Shown: positions 1-8,457 of the stretch, in pieces
How the letters are laid out: the number at the start of each line of letters is the position of its first letter
Position numbering within the stretch: position 1 is the first letter of the stretch
Assembly: GCF_021129155.1 (NCBI RefSeq)
Contig: NZ_JAJOMC010000045.1
Coordinates: 1-39,577 of the forward strand
DNA length: 39,577 bases
Source: Arthrobacter sp. AK04
Lineage (GTDB): Bacteria > Actinomycetota > Actinomycetes > Actinomycetales > Micrococcaceae
Reading direction: 5' to 3'
Notes under the pieces: model-generated
Database searches by the model: none
What the model saw: only the letters and a program-made list of their open reading frames with translations
Told to the model about the DNA's origin: nothing
Position numbers and translations under genes: made by a program

Positions 1-110
1 CGCCCCCCCGGGCGTGGGGGCGCCCGCCCCCCCCACGACCGGCGGCCCGCCCCAAACCTACGCACGCGCGGGCCGCAACCCCCGGGGGTTCCCGCCCCGC
101 TCTTTGACGT
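1..110. other. GC-homopolymer-rich intergenic stretch at window edge
   Basis: No coding gene is supported here. The segment consists of C and G runs (up to 8 C at 27-34) and includes a perfect 14-bp palindrome at 77-90 (AACCCCC/GGGGGTT). It lies just downstream of glnK on the minus strand, where many actinobacteria carry glnD. No glnD start is visible in these bases. It could be a terminator region or a poorly resolved contig end. Confidence 0.5.
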
Positions 111-115
111 CTGTT

Positions 116-131
116 CACGGATGTTTCCGTG
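116..131 (-). terminator. Small hairpin downstream of glnK
   Basis: A CACGGA/TCCGTG inverted repeat with a TGTT loop lies 15-30 nt beyond the glnK stop. It has only a 6-bp stem and no U-tract, so it is a weak terminator or attenuator candidate. Confidence 0.25.
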
Positions 132-145
132 GAGTGCCGCCGGCC

Positions 146-484
146 CTAGATTGCGGCGACGCCGCGTTCACCGGTGCGGACCCGGACGGCTTCGGAGACA
201 TCCATGGTCCAGACCTTGCCGTCACCTGCCCGGCCGGTGTTGGAGCTGGCGATGATGACATCGAGGATGTCGTCCGCCTGCTCGTTCGTGGCCAGGACCT
301 CCACGCGGATCTTTGGCAGCAGATCCACGTTGTACTCCGCTCCGCGGTAGACCTCGGTATAGCCGCGCTGCCGGCCGTAGCCGCTGGCCGCGCTGACCGT
401 CAGGCCCTGCACGCCGTAGGCCTCCAGTCCTTCCCGGATGGCTTCGAGCTTTTCCGGCCTGACGATCGCTGTAATCAGTTTCAT
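146..484 (-). CDS. glnK: Nitrogen regulatory protein P-II
   Basis: This 112-aa protein has the standard length and fold signature of the P-II family. It is a trimeric cytosolic sensor of 2-oxoglutarate, ATP/ADP and nitrogen status. The T-loop contains RGAEYNVDLLPK, with the modifiable tyrosine at exactly residue 51; in actinobacteria this tyrosine is adenylylated by GlnD. The C-terminal half carries the family motif GRAGDGKVW, the nucleotide-binding B/C-loop region. The ATG overlaps the amtB stop codon by 4 nt (ATGA), so translation is coupled. AmtB-P-II pairing is a conserved arrangement in which deuridylylated or deadenylylated P-II plugs the ammonium channel. The GlnB and GlnK names are interchangeable here; glnK is chosen because of the amtB partner. 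Confidence 0.96.
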   Translation of the reverse strand: MKLITAIVRPEKLEAIREGLEAYGVQGLTVSAASGYGRQRGYTEVYRGAEYNVDLLPKIRVEVLATNEQADDILDVIIASSNTGRAGDGKVWTMDVSEAVRVRTGERGVAAI

Positions 485-1830
485 GCCCCCACGCTTTCCT
501 TACCTGTTGCTGATTCGGTCTTCTGCGCACCCGTTGCCTGCGCAGCGTCCGTTTGGGTCTTTCCGGTGATCATGTCGTGCAGGGGCTGGAAGCTTCCGCC
601 GTGTCCCCCGACGCCGAACTCGTAGGCGGTCTCGGCGTGCAGGCTGAGGTCCACACCCACCGTTTCCTGTTCCTGCGAGACCCGGAAGCCCATGGTCTTG
701 TGAATGGCCAGGGCAATGATGGTGGTCAGGATTGCGGAGTAGGCGATGGCGATGCCCGCTGCTGCCAGCTGTGCCCACATCTGGGCCATGCCGCCGCCGT
801 AGAAGAGGCCGCCGCCGGCGCCTTCCTCGGGAAGGGCGATGAAGCCAAGGGCCACGGTGCCGATGATGCCGGAGACCAGGTGGACACCCACGACGTCGAG
901 CGAGTCATCGAAGCCCCAGCGGAACTTCAGTCCCACTGCCAGGGCGGACGCGACGCCTGCCACGACGCCCAGGCCAAGGGCACCGACCGGGCTGACGTTG
1001 GCGCAGGCGGGGGTGATGGCAACAAGGCCTGCGACCACGCCGGACGCTGCACCGAGTGAGGTGGGGTGGCCGTCGCGGATGCGCTCGGTGACCAGCCAGC
1101 CGAGCATTGCTGCGGCCGGGGCGGCGAGGGTGTTGACCCAGATGAGCCCGCCCTGCTCAGCAGTGGAGGCAGCGCCGCCGTTGAAGCCGAACCAGCCGAA
1201 CCAGAGAATTGCGGCACCGAGCATCACGAACGGGATGTTGTGCGGGCGGTGGTTGGGGTCCTTGCCGAAGCCGCGGCGGTTACCGACGATGAAGACGAGG
1301 ATCAGGGCAGCAACGCCGGCGTTGATGTGGACCACAGTGCCGCCGGCGAAGTCGATGGCCTCGCCGAGTGCCGCACCAACAGCGCCTTCGGTGCTGAACA
1401 GGCCGCCACCCCACACCATGTAGGCAAGCGGGCAGTAGACCAGCGTGACCCAGACCGGAACGAAGACGGTCCAGGCGCCGAACTTGGCGCGGTCCGCGAT
1501 GGCGCCGCTGATGAGGGCCACCGTGATGATGGCAAAGGTGGCGCCGAAGCCCACCGTGATGAGCCCGTCGGGGCTGTCGATGCCTTCAAGCCCAAAGTTG
1601 GCGAACGGGTTGCCCACCATCTGGAGGAAGCCGTCCCCGGAGGTCATTGAGTAACCCCACAGGACCCAGATGACTCCCACCATGCCGATGGAGATGAAGC
1701 TCATCATCATCATGTTCAGCGCGGCCTTGGCCCGGGTCATGCCGCCGTAGAAAAATGCCAGACCCGGTGTCATCAACAGCACGAGCGCCGCCGACACCAT
1801 GATCCATACGTGACCTGCGGTAAGTTCCAT
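481..1830 (-). CDS. amtB: Ammonium transporter AmtB
   Basis: This 449-aa hydrophobic protein of the Amt/MEP/Rh family forms a trimeric inner-membrane channel for ammonium/ammonia. About 11 membrane segments can be followed from LTAGHVWIMVSAALVLL at the N-terminus to the segment before MGFRVSQEQE. Family landmarks include TPGLAFFYGGM near residue 22, the conserved periplasmic-side FAGGTVVHINAG stretch containing a pore histidine, and WFGFNGG. The last ~60 residues are a hydrophilic cytoplasmic tail with a polar end rich in T, A and Q. The ATG at 1830 is preceded by a GAGAGG ribosome site. The gene is the first of an amtB-glnK operon. Upstream, at 1989-2015, are sites resembling a GlnR box, which would fit nitrogen control. 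Confidence 0.96.
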   Translation of the reverse strand: MELTAGHVWIMVSAALVLLMTPGLAFFYGGMTRAKAALNMMMMSFISIGMVGVIWVLWGYSMTSGDGFLQMVGNPFANFGLEGIDSPDGLITVGFGATFAIITVALISGAIADRAKFGAWTVFVPVWVTLVYCPLAYMVWGGGLFSTEGAVGAALGEAIDFAGGTVVHINAGVAALILVFIVGNRRGFGKDPNHRPHNIPFVMLGAAILWFGWFGFNGGAASTAEQGGLIWVNTLAAPAAAMLGWLVTERIRDGHPTSLGAASGVVAGLVAITPACANVSPVGALGLGVVAGVASALAVGLKFRWGFDDSLDVVGVHLVSGIIGTVALGFIALPEEGAGGGLFYGGGMAQMWAQLAAAGIAIAYSAILTTIIALAIHKTMGFRVSQEQETVGVDLSLHAETAYEFGVGGHGGSFQPLHDMITGKTQTDAAQATGAQKTESATGKESVGA

Positions 1831-1988
1831 GGTGCACGCCTCTCTTATCTATTTGGTCGAAAGTTGCGGAGCTGATCCGCCTGCCAACGCCTTTTGCGTC
1901 CTGTAACGAGTGTGTCGGCGCTGTGTTTCGGCCGCGGAGGATTTGTATTGCGGGGCTGTTACAACAACCTCTAGGAAGTAAATGGTGC

Positions 1989-2015
1989 ATATCTGGCTTG
2001 TTACGGTTATGTTTC
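1989..2015 (-). promoter_or_regulatory. Candidate GlnR-like box upstream of amtB
   Basis: On the minus strand the order is GAAAC, 6 nt, GTAAC, 6 nt, GATAT. The known actinobacterial GlnR box alternates gTnAC and GaAAC half-sites at 6-nt spacing. Two half-sites match exactly, while the third matches only partly (GATAT). It lies ~160-185 nt before the amtB ATG and also before the divergent MFS gene. No good -35/-10 pair was found for amtB. Confidence 0.3.
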
Positions 2016-2064
2016 ACCGCTCCCGCCGAAGCCCGGCACCCATATACGCAAGGACCACTGGACC

Positions 2065-3303
2065 ATGACGGCAGATGCCCGCGTGATCCGCGCAACATCG
2101 CGGATTTTTTCCCTGCTGCGCAAGGACCGGCAGAAGCTCCCGCGCGACATCAAGGTGATGCTGGCCGCAGCCTTCCTGATAGCGCTGGGATTCGGCCTTG
2201 TTGCCCCCGTGTTGCCGCAATTCGCCACAACCTTCGGGGTGGGAAATACCGAAGCGTCCGTGATCGTGGCGATCTTCGCATTCATGCGGCTGGTCTTTGC
2301 CCCTGCGGGCGGCGCCCTGATAGGCCGGCTGGGCGAACGCCCCGTCTACGTCACGGGACTGCTGATCGTGGCGGCGTCCACGGCTGCGTGCGCCTTCGCG
2401 CAGGACTATTGGCAGCTGCTGCTGTTCCGCGGGCTTGGCGGCGCCGGCTCAGTGATGTTCACGGTCGCGTCGATGGCGCTGGTGGTGCGGCTTGCGCCGC
2501 CGGAAAGCAGGGGCCGGGTCTCGGGTGCCTACGCGTCCGCTTTCCTCATCGGGAACGTCTGCGGACCGATCGTGGGCGGCCTGCTGGCAGGCTTCGGCCT
2601 GCGGGTTCCGTTCCTGGCGTACGCGGCGGCCCTGGTGGTGGCCGCCGTCGTGGTCCAAACGCAGCTGAGCCATCAGCGCCGGGGCAGCGGGCCGCAGCAG
2701 GACCGTGCCGATATGCCGCTGGCCGAGGCCCTTGCCACAGGAACGTACCGGACAGCGCTGGTTTCCAGCTTCGTCAACGGCTGGGCCACTTTCGGCGTGC
2801 GGATGGCCACCGTTCCGCTGTTTGCGGTGGCAGCCCTCGGCGCGGGGCCTGAGGCGGCGGGGTTTGCTTTGGCTGTGTTTGCTGCCGGCAACGCTGCGGC
2901 CCTGACGTTCTCGGGCCGGCTGGCCGACACCCTGGGCCGCAAGCCCATGATGGTGGCCGGGCTGCTCGTGGCGGGTGCCTCCACGGCTGCCATCGGTTTC
3001 ACCACCGGACTGGGCTGGTTCCTGGCGGCATCGGCGCTGGCCGGCGTCGGCTCGGGGCTCTTCGGCCCGGCCCAGCAGGCCGCGGTCGCCGATGTGATCG
3101 GAAACGGGCGGTCCGGAGGCAAGGTACTGGCCGTTTACCAGATGACGTCCGACGTCGGCGCGATCGTTGGGCCGGTCCTGGCCGGTGTGCTGGCGGACCG
3201 GCTGGGCTACGGCTGGGCGTTCGGAGTGACCGGCGGCATCATGGTGGTGGCGGCGTGCACGTGGCTTGCCACCCGGGAGAGCCTGAGGAAGCCAGCGGCC
3301 TGA
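2065..3303 (+). CDS. MFS transporter, drug exporter type
   Basis: This 412-aa protein of the major facilitator superfamily is about the usual length for 12-TMS DHA1-type proton antiporters. After a basic N-terminus (RKDRQKLPRD), the first helix contains FGLVAPVLPQFA. The cytoplasmic loop 2-3 motif A is seen as GGALIGRLGERPVYV and its second-half copy as FSGRLADTLGRKPMM. The central loop is hydrophilic (around residues 200-220). Helix 5 shows GNVCGPIVGGLLAG, resembling the antiporter motif C of exporters. Substrate cannot be named; export of a small molecule is inferred. An AAGGA site lies 10 nt before the ATG. The gene is transcribed opposite to its neighbours and splits the ftsY-amtB neighbourhood; the stop codon sits inside a terminator hairpin. 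Confidence 0.9.
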   Translation: MTADARVIRATSRIFSLLRKDRQKLPRDIKVMLAAAFLIALGFGLVAPVLPQFATTFGVGNTEASVIVAIFAFMRLVFAPAGGALIGRLGERPVYVTGLLIVAASTAACAFAQDYWQLLLFRGLGGAGSVMFTVASMALVVRLAPPESRGRVSGAYASAFLIGNVCGPIVGGLLAGFGLRVPFLAYAAALVVAAVVVQTQLSHQRRGSGPQQDRADMPLAEALATGTYRTALVSSFVNGWATFGVRMATVPLFAVAALGAGPEAAGFALAVFAAGNAAALTFSGRLADTLGRKPMMVAGLLVAGASTAAIGFTTGLGWFLAASALAGVGSGLFGPAQQAAVADVIGNGRSGGKVLAVYQMTSDVGAIVGPVLAGVLADRLGYGWAFGVTGGIMVVAACTWLATRESLRKPAA

Positions 3304-3323
3304 CGGCGGGCTGCCGTCAGGCC
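3297..3323. terminator. Hairpin between convergent MFS gene and ftsY
   Basis: A perfect 11-bp stem (GGCCTGACGGC / GCCGTCAGGCC) with a 5-nt loop spans the MFS stop codon TGA at 3301-3303. There is no U-tract, but the two genes converge here with only 49 bp between them. A bidirectional terminator is likely. Confidence 0.65.
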
Positions 3324-3352
3324 GCCAGGACGGGCTGCGGGTGCGGCTGCGG

Positions 3353-4561
3353 CTAGTTCAGCAGCGCGTCCACGAAGCCCTCGACCTCGAAGGGGGCAAG
3401 GTCGTCCGCCCCTTCTCCCAGGCCGATCAGCTTCACGGGGACGCCCAGGGTTTTCTGGATTGCGACGACGATGCCGCCCTTGGCGGTTCCGTCCAGTTTG
3501 GTCAGGACGATGCCGGTGATGTTGACCACTTCGGAGAACACGCGGGCCTGGTTCAGGCCGTTCTGGCCGGTGGTTGCGTCCAGCACCAGGAGGACCTCGT
3601 CCACTTCAGCGAGCTTTTCCACAACGCGCTTGACCTTCCGGAGCTCGTCCATGAGGCCAACCTTGTTCTGGAGCCGTCCGGCGGTGTCGATCATCACGAC
3701 GTCGACTTCCTGGTCGATGCCGGCCTTGACCGCTTCGTAGGCAACCGAGGCGGGATCCGCGCCGTCGATGTCGGACTTGACGGTGGGAACACCAACGCGC
3801 TGGCCCCACGTTGCGAGCTGTTCGGCGGCGGCGGCACGGAAGGTGTCCGCGGCACCGAGCAGGACGTCCTTGTCCTCGGCCACCAGCACGCGTGCAAGCT
3901 TGCCCACGGTTGTGGTCTTGCCGACCCCGTTCACGCCCACCACCATCATCACCGCAGGCCTGTCCGCATGCCGCTGGACGTTGAGTGTACGGTCCATGGT
4001 GGGATCCACGAGCTTGATGAGCTCCTCCCGCAGCAGGAGCTTGACCTGCTCAGGAGTCCGGGTGCCCAGCACCTTGACCCGTTCGCGCAGCGCGTCCACC
4101 AGCTGCATGGTGGGCTCGGTGCCCAGGTCTGCGAGGAGGAGCGTTTCCTCCACTTCGTCCCAGACGTTCTCGTCGATCTTGTCGCTGGATAGCAGGGCCA
4201 GGAGTCCCTTGCCCATGACGTTGTTGGAGCGGACCAGCCGTTCGCGGAGGCGGACCAGCCGGCCTGCCACCGGCAGCGGGGTTTCCACTGGAATGACTTC
4301 GAGTCCTGCGGCGTTGTCCGGGACCTCGGTGGTCTCCAGCCCGTCCAGGTCCGCGCCGCCCGGGGCCGCGCGGTCTGCCACCGCGCCTGGCCGGTCCTCC
4401 ACGGCCGTGCTGCCGCTCCGCGGCAGGACGGGGTCGTTGGCGTCCCGCGGGCCGGGGTAGCGCGTGATGTTCTTCCGGGTCTTCAGGAGGACCGGAATCA
4501 GCCCGCCGAGAACCACCAGGACAGCAAGGATGGACAGAACTATGGGAAGGATGTCATTCAC
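3353..4561 (-). CDS. ftsY: Signal recognition particle receptor FtsY
   Basis: This 402-aa SRP receptor GTPase delivers ribosome-nascent chain complexes bound by Ffh to the SecYEG translocon. Residues ~4-26 are a hydrophobic helix, so this FtsY is membrane-anchored, as in many actinobacteria. Residues 30-100 form a short acidic/Pro-rich A-domain, followed by the N-domain four-helix bundle. The G-domain has G1 GVNGVGKTTT (209-218), the SRP-type insertion DTFRAAAAEQL, G3 DTAGR and G4 TKLDGTAKGG, and it ends with GLGEGADDLAPF, the conserved closing motif. An AGGGGAG site precedes the ATG closely. It follows smc by 75 bp; the smc-ftsY order is conserved in actinobacteria. Confidence 0.97.
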   Translation of the reverse strand: MNDILPIVLSILAVLVVLGGLIPVLLKTRKNITRYPGPRDANDPVLPRSGSTAVEDRPGAVADRAAPGGADLDGLETTEVPDNAAGLEVIPVETPLPVAGRLVRLRERLVRSNNVMGKGLLALLSSDKIDENVWDEVEETLLLADLGTEPTMQLVDALRERVKVLGTRTPEQVKLLLREELIKLVDPTMDRTLNVQRHADRPAVMMVVGVNGVGKTTTVGKLARVLVAEDKDVLLGAADTFRAAAAEQLATWGQRVGVPTVKSDIDGADPASVAYEAVKAGIDQEVDVVMIDTAGRLQNKVGLMDELRKVKRVVEKLAEVDEVLLVLDATTGQNGLNQARVFSEVVNITGIVLTKLDGTAKGGIVVAIQKTLGVPVKLIGLGEGADDLAPFEVEGFVDALLN

Positions 4562-4636
4562 TCCCCTAGCTTCTCATAGACGCCGGGGCTCTTTTCGGGG
4601 CGGGAAGGCAGTTGACCTGCCGTTACGCCGGCCGGG

Positions 4637-7600
4637 TCAGACCTCGGCCCCCAGCCTCTGGCTGATCACGGTGGAGACGCCGTCGCCGCGCATGGTGACG
4701 CCGTACAGTGCGTCGGCGACCTCCATGGTCCGCTTCTGGTGGGTGATGACGATGAGCTGGCTGGATTCCCGGAGTTCTTCAAAGATCGTGATGAGCCGGC
4801 CCAGGTTGGTGTCGTCCAGCGCCGCTTCCACCTCGTCCATGACGTAGAACGGTGAAGGCCGCGCCTTGAAGATGGCCACCAGCAGGGCCACCGCGGTCAG
4901 TGAGCGTTCGCCGCCGGACAGGAGCGAAAGCCGTTTGATCTTCTTGCCGGCCGGGCGGGCCTCGACCTCGATGCCGGTGGTGAGCATATCGGCGGGGTCG
5001 GTGAGGACCAGCCGCCCCTCGCCGCCCGGGAAGAGCCTGGCGAAGACCCTGGTGAACTGGGCCTGGGTGTCCTCGAACGCCTCCGTGAAGACCCGCTGGA
5101 CCCGGTCATCCACTTCCTTGATGATGTCCAGGAGATCCTTTCGGCTGGCCTTCAGGTCCTCCAGCTGGCTGCTCAGGAACTGGTGGCGTTCCTCCAGCGC
5201 GGCGAATTCCTCCAGCGCCAGGGGGTTGACCTTGCCCAGGCCGGCGAGGTCCCGCTCCGCTTTCCGCAGGCGTTTTTCCTGCTCTGCCCTGACGTAGGGC
5301 TTTCCCTCGACGATGTCCGCGCCGGTGTGGTCCACGGGGGCGCGAAGGGCCGCCCACTTGTCCCCGCTCTCCCCTGCCGGAACCGGAACCGGAACGTCCG
5401 GCCCGAACTCGGCCACCAGGGCGTCCGGGGTTATCCCCAGCTCGTCGATGGACCGGCTTTCCAGGGCTTCGATCCGTGCCTTCTGCTGGGTCCGGGCGAG
5501 CTCGTCACGGTGGACGTTGTCCGTGAGGTCGGCGAGTTCGCGGGCCAGCAGTTCGTTTGCGGTCCGGATCTCCGCGAGCTCCCGGTCCCTCTGCTCCCGG
5601 TTCTCTTCCGCCAGGTCCCGCTCATGCTGTGCCAGGTCCACGGACACATCTACATAGCGGAGCGCCAGGCCGGCGGCGGCGGAAACGGCAGCTGCCCGCC
5701 GCGCCTTGATGCGGCGGACCCGGGCCCGTTCGGCAGCTTCCTCGCGTGCCCTGCGTTCCGTAGCGGCTGCGCGCTCCAGGGAAGCGGCCCGGTTCCCAGT
5801 GGCCGTGAATTGCTCTTCGGCGCTGCGGAGCGACAGCCGCGCCTCGACCTCGGCGCTCCGGGCGTGTGAGGCAGCCAGTGCCAGCGCATCGCGGTGCCCG
5901 GTGGAGGGCTCCTGTTCCAGCGGGACTTCCTGGGCTGCCGCCAGGCGTGCGGTGACGGCAGCGAGCGCCCGCTCCTCTGCGGCAACGTTTTCCTCGGCTT
6001 TGGCCAGCGATGCCGCGAGGCGGTCGCTCTCCCCGACCGCGCTGCGAAGGACGGAGTTCAGGTGGCCCAGGCGTTCTGCGACGGCGGCCAGCCTGGCATC
6101 CGAGTCATGCAGCCTGTCCAGTGCGGCGTCGGCGCGCTCCTGCGCCTCGGCGCGTTGGGCCTCGGCGCCGGCCAGGGCGAACCTGTCCCGCTCCAGGCCC
6201 GCGGTGACCCCGGCAAGCTCGCTCTCGGCGTCGTCCACTGCGGCCTGCACCTCCAGGAGGGACGGCGCCTTCGCCGAGCCGCCGGTGGCTGACAGGGCCG
6301 CGAAAATATCTCCGGCCCGGGTCACGGCAGTCAGTTCCGGGTGGGCCGCCACCAGGGCGGACGCAGCCTGGATGTCGGGCACGACGGCGACGCCGGACAG
6401 CAGGTGCGCCACGAGGGGTGTCCAGGGGGAAGGGCACGTGACGAGGTCCGTTGCCCACTGTGCCCCCGCTGGGAGGGCCGCTGTGGTGTCCCCCGCCTTT
6501 GCCGCAGCGGCCGCCGCCGCGGCGACGAGCAGCGACGCCCGCCCGGCGTCGTTGTCCTTAAGAAGCTGGATCACGGCAACAGCGGTGGCCTCATCCTGGA
6601 CCAGGACTGCCTCGGAGGCCTCGCCCAGGACAGCGGCGATGGCGGTCTCGAAGCCCGGTGTCACGGCCAGGTGCGCTGCCAGGGACCCCTGGATCCCATC
6701 GAGGCCTGCGTGCAGGGCGTGGCTGGCGCCGTCCTTCCGTTCGAGGCCCAGCTTCAGGGCATCCCGCCGCGCCACCAAGGCGTCCCGCTTGCGGACCCCC
6801 TCGCTGACAGCTGCCTGGAGGCCCTCGATCTTCTGGATCACCGTGTCCAGGGCCGCACTGGCGGCCTCGTAGTCGGCGTCGAGGGATTCCTCCCCTTCCT
6901 CCACGCCCGCCACCTGGTTTTCCAGCGCAGTGAATTCGGCCTGGGCACGGGCCCGCCGCTCGGTTCCTGCGGCAAGTGATTCGCGCAGCCTGCCCAGTTC
7001 CGCCTGGGCGGATTCCACCCGTGACCTTGCCGCTGCCACCTGGCCGGCCAGGCGGGCCAGCCCCTCACGCCGGTCGGCTGCCGCACGGAGTTCTGCGGTG
7101 AGCCGCTTGTCCTCTTCCAGGGCGGCGCGTTCCGCTTCAGCCTTGTCCGCTGAGGCTGCCTCAAGGGCGGCTCGCCGGTCCAAGATGCCACGCTCCAGTT
7201 CGGCAAGTTCCTCACGGACCCTCGCGGCCTGGCGTTCCAGCTGTTCCGGATCCCGGCCGGGCGCCGGGGCCTCGACGGATCCCAGGAGGCTGTTGCGTTC
7301 CTGCGCCAGCGAACCCAGGGACCGCAGGCGTTCCCTGGTGGCGGACAAGCGGTACCAGGTGTCCCGGGCGGCGTTCAGCTGGGGGGTTGCTTCAGCTGCG
7401 CGTTGTTCCAGGGCCGCCTGCTGCCTGCGGCCGGCCTCCAGCTGCCCGGCAGCGAGCGTCCGGCGCTCCTTCAGGGCAGCTTCGTCCGCTACGTCCTTTT
7501 CCAGGGCCAGCTGAAGCTGGACGAGGTCGTCTGCCAGGAGGCGGGCGCGGGCATCGCGGACATCGAACTGCACGCGCTGGGCCCGGCGGGCCACTTCGGC

Positions 7601-8224
7601 CTGTTTTCCCAGGGGAGTGAGCTGGCGGCGGATTTCTCCGGTGAGGTCGTTGAGCCGCTGCAGGTTGGCCTGCATGGCGTCCAGCTTGCGCACCGTTCTT
7701 TCCTTGCGCCGGCGGTGCTTCAGGATGCCTGCCGCTTCCTCGATAAAGCCCCGGCGGTCCTCCGGTGTGGCGTGCAGGACGCGGTCAAGCTGGCCCTGGC
7801 CCACAATGACGTGCATCTCGCGGCCGAGGCCGGAATCGGAAAGCAATTCCTGGATATCCAGCAGGCGGCAGCCGGCACCGTTGATGGCGTATTCGGAGCC
7901 GCCCGAGCGGAACAGGGTCCGCGAAATGGTCACTTCGCTGTACTCGATGGGCAGGGCGCCGTCGGTGTTGTCGATGGTCAGCGACACGTGGGCCCGGCCA
8001 AGGGGCGGCCGGCCCGAGGTGCCGGCGAAGATGACGTCTTCCATCTTCCCGCCGCGAAGGGTCTTGGCTCCCTGCTCCCCCATAACCCAGGCCAGGGCGT
8101 CCACCACGTTGGACTTTCCGGATCCATTGGGGCCAACAACCGCGGTAACCCCAGGCTCGAAATTGAAGGTGGTGGCGGACGCGAATGACTTGAACCCCCG
8201 GACGGTCAGGCTTTTGAGGTGCAA
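4637..8224 (-). CDS. smc: Chromosome segregation ATPase SMC
   Basis: This protein of 1195 aa is the standard SMC length. It forms a ring with ScpA/ScpB that loads at parS and organises sister chromosomes. The N-terminal ATPase half has the Walker A motif GPNGSGKSN near residue 32. Two long Ala/Glu/Arg-rich coiled coils flank a hinge starting at DGIQGSLAAHL, which contains a run of eight alanines. The C-terminal half has the ABC signature LLSGGERSLTA and Walker B FYVMDEVEAALDD. I place the start at TTG 8224 (L-H-L-K-S-L), which matches the family N-terminus and has an AGGAGA site 11 nt upstream. An upstream in-frame ATG at 8374 would add 50 Pro/Ala/Cys-rich residues absent from the family. The divergent ole operon begins 233 bp away. 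Confidence 0.97.
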   Translation of the reverse strand: MHLKSLTVRGFKSFASATTFNFEPGVTAVVGPNGSGKSNVVDALAWVMGEQGAKTLRGGKMEDVIFAGTSGRPPLGRAHVSLTIDNTDGALPIEYSEVTISRTLFRSGGSEYAINGAGCRLLDIQELLSDSGLGREMHVIVGQGQLDRVLHATPEDRRGFIEEAAGILKHRRRKERTVRKLDAMQANLQRLNDLTGEIRRQLTPLGKQAEVARRAQRVQFDVRDARARLLADDLVQLQLALEKDVADEAALKERRTLAAGQLEAGRRQQAALEQRAAEATPQLNAARDTWYRLSATRERLRSLGSLAQERNSLLGSVEAPAPGRDPEQLERQAARVREELAELERGILDRRAALEAASADKAEAERAALEEDKRLTAELRAAADRREGLARLAGQVAAARSRVESAQAELGRLRESLAAGTERRARAQAEFTALENQVAGVEEGEESLDADYEAASAALDTVIQKIEGLQAAVSEGVRKRDALVARRDALKLGLERKDGASHALHAGLDGIQGSLAAHLAVTPGFETAIAAVLGEASEAVLVQDEATAVAVIQLLKDNDAGRASLLVAAAAAAAAKAGDTTAALPAGAQWATDLVTCPSPWTPLVAHLLSGVAVVPDIQAASALVAAHPELTAVTRAGDIFAALSATGGSAKAPSLLEVQAAVDDAESELAGVTAGLERDRFALAGAEAQRAEAQERADAALDRLHDSDARLAAVAERLGHLNSVLRSAVGESDRLAASLAKAEENVAAEERALAAVTARLAAAQEVPLEQEPSTGHRDALALAASHARSAEVEARLSLRSAEEQFTATGNRAASLERAAATERRAREEAAERARVRRIKARRAAAVSAAAGLALRYVDVSVDLAQHERDLAEENREQRDRELAEIRTANELLARELADLTDNVHRDELARTQQKARIEALESRSIDELGITPDALVAEFGPDVPVPVPAGESGDKWAALRAPVDHTGADIVEGKPYVRAEQEKRLRKAERDLAGLGKVNPLALEEFAALEERHQFLSSQLEDLKASRKDLLDIIKEVDDRVQRVFTEAFEDTQAQFTRVFARLFPGGEGRLVLTDPADMLTTGIEVEARPAGKKIKRLSLLSGGERSLTAVALLVAIFKARPSPFYVMDEVEAALDDTNLGRLITIFEELRESSQLIVITHQKRTMEVADALYGVTMRGDGVSTVISQRLGAEV

Positions 8225-8235
8225 GGCGTTTCGGT

Positions 8236-8241
8236 TCTCCT
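8236..8241 (-). promoter_or_regulatory. Ribosome binding site fixing the smc TTG start
   Basis: AGGAGA on the minus strand lies 11 nt before TTG 8224. It supports the TTG start over the upstream in-frame ATG at 8374. Confidence 0.6.
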
Positions 8242-8457
8242 GCTCGGCGGACGCGGATGGTGGGGACAGCCACGGATACCTACAATCTACTGCGGGGCCG
8301 GGACATTTTCGCGCAGAAGCCCGGCCGGGCCGGGCCGGATGTCCTGCTGGGCATGTGCAGGAATGGACCGCCACCGGGCATGATTAGTCCTTGGGCTTTG
8401 TGCTTGAGGGGGCGGTCACCCGCCACAGCACAGGACGGACACGAACAGAGGCTTGAT

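Noticed and set aside
14..625. Plus-strand open frame of 203 codons at the window start
   Set aside because: It is antisense to glnK and amtB, is Pro/Ala/Arg-rich and shows no family motif; a typical shadow frame in high-GC DNA.
5706..6872. Long plus-strand open frame opposite smc (388 codons)
   Set aside because: Composition is almost only Ala, Arg and Ser, mirroring the Ala/Glu-rich coiled coil of smc on the other strand.
8225..8374. N-terminal extension of smc from ATG 8374
   Set aside because: The 50 extra residues match no SMC N-terminus, and a good ribosome site precedes TTG 8224.
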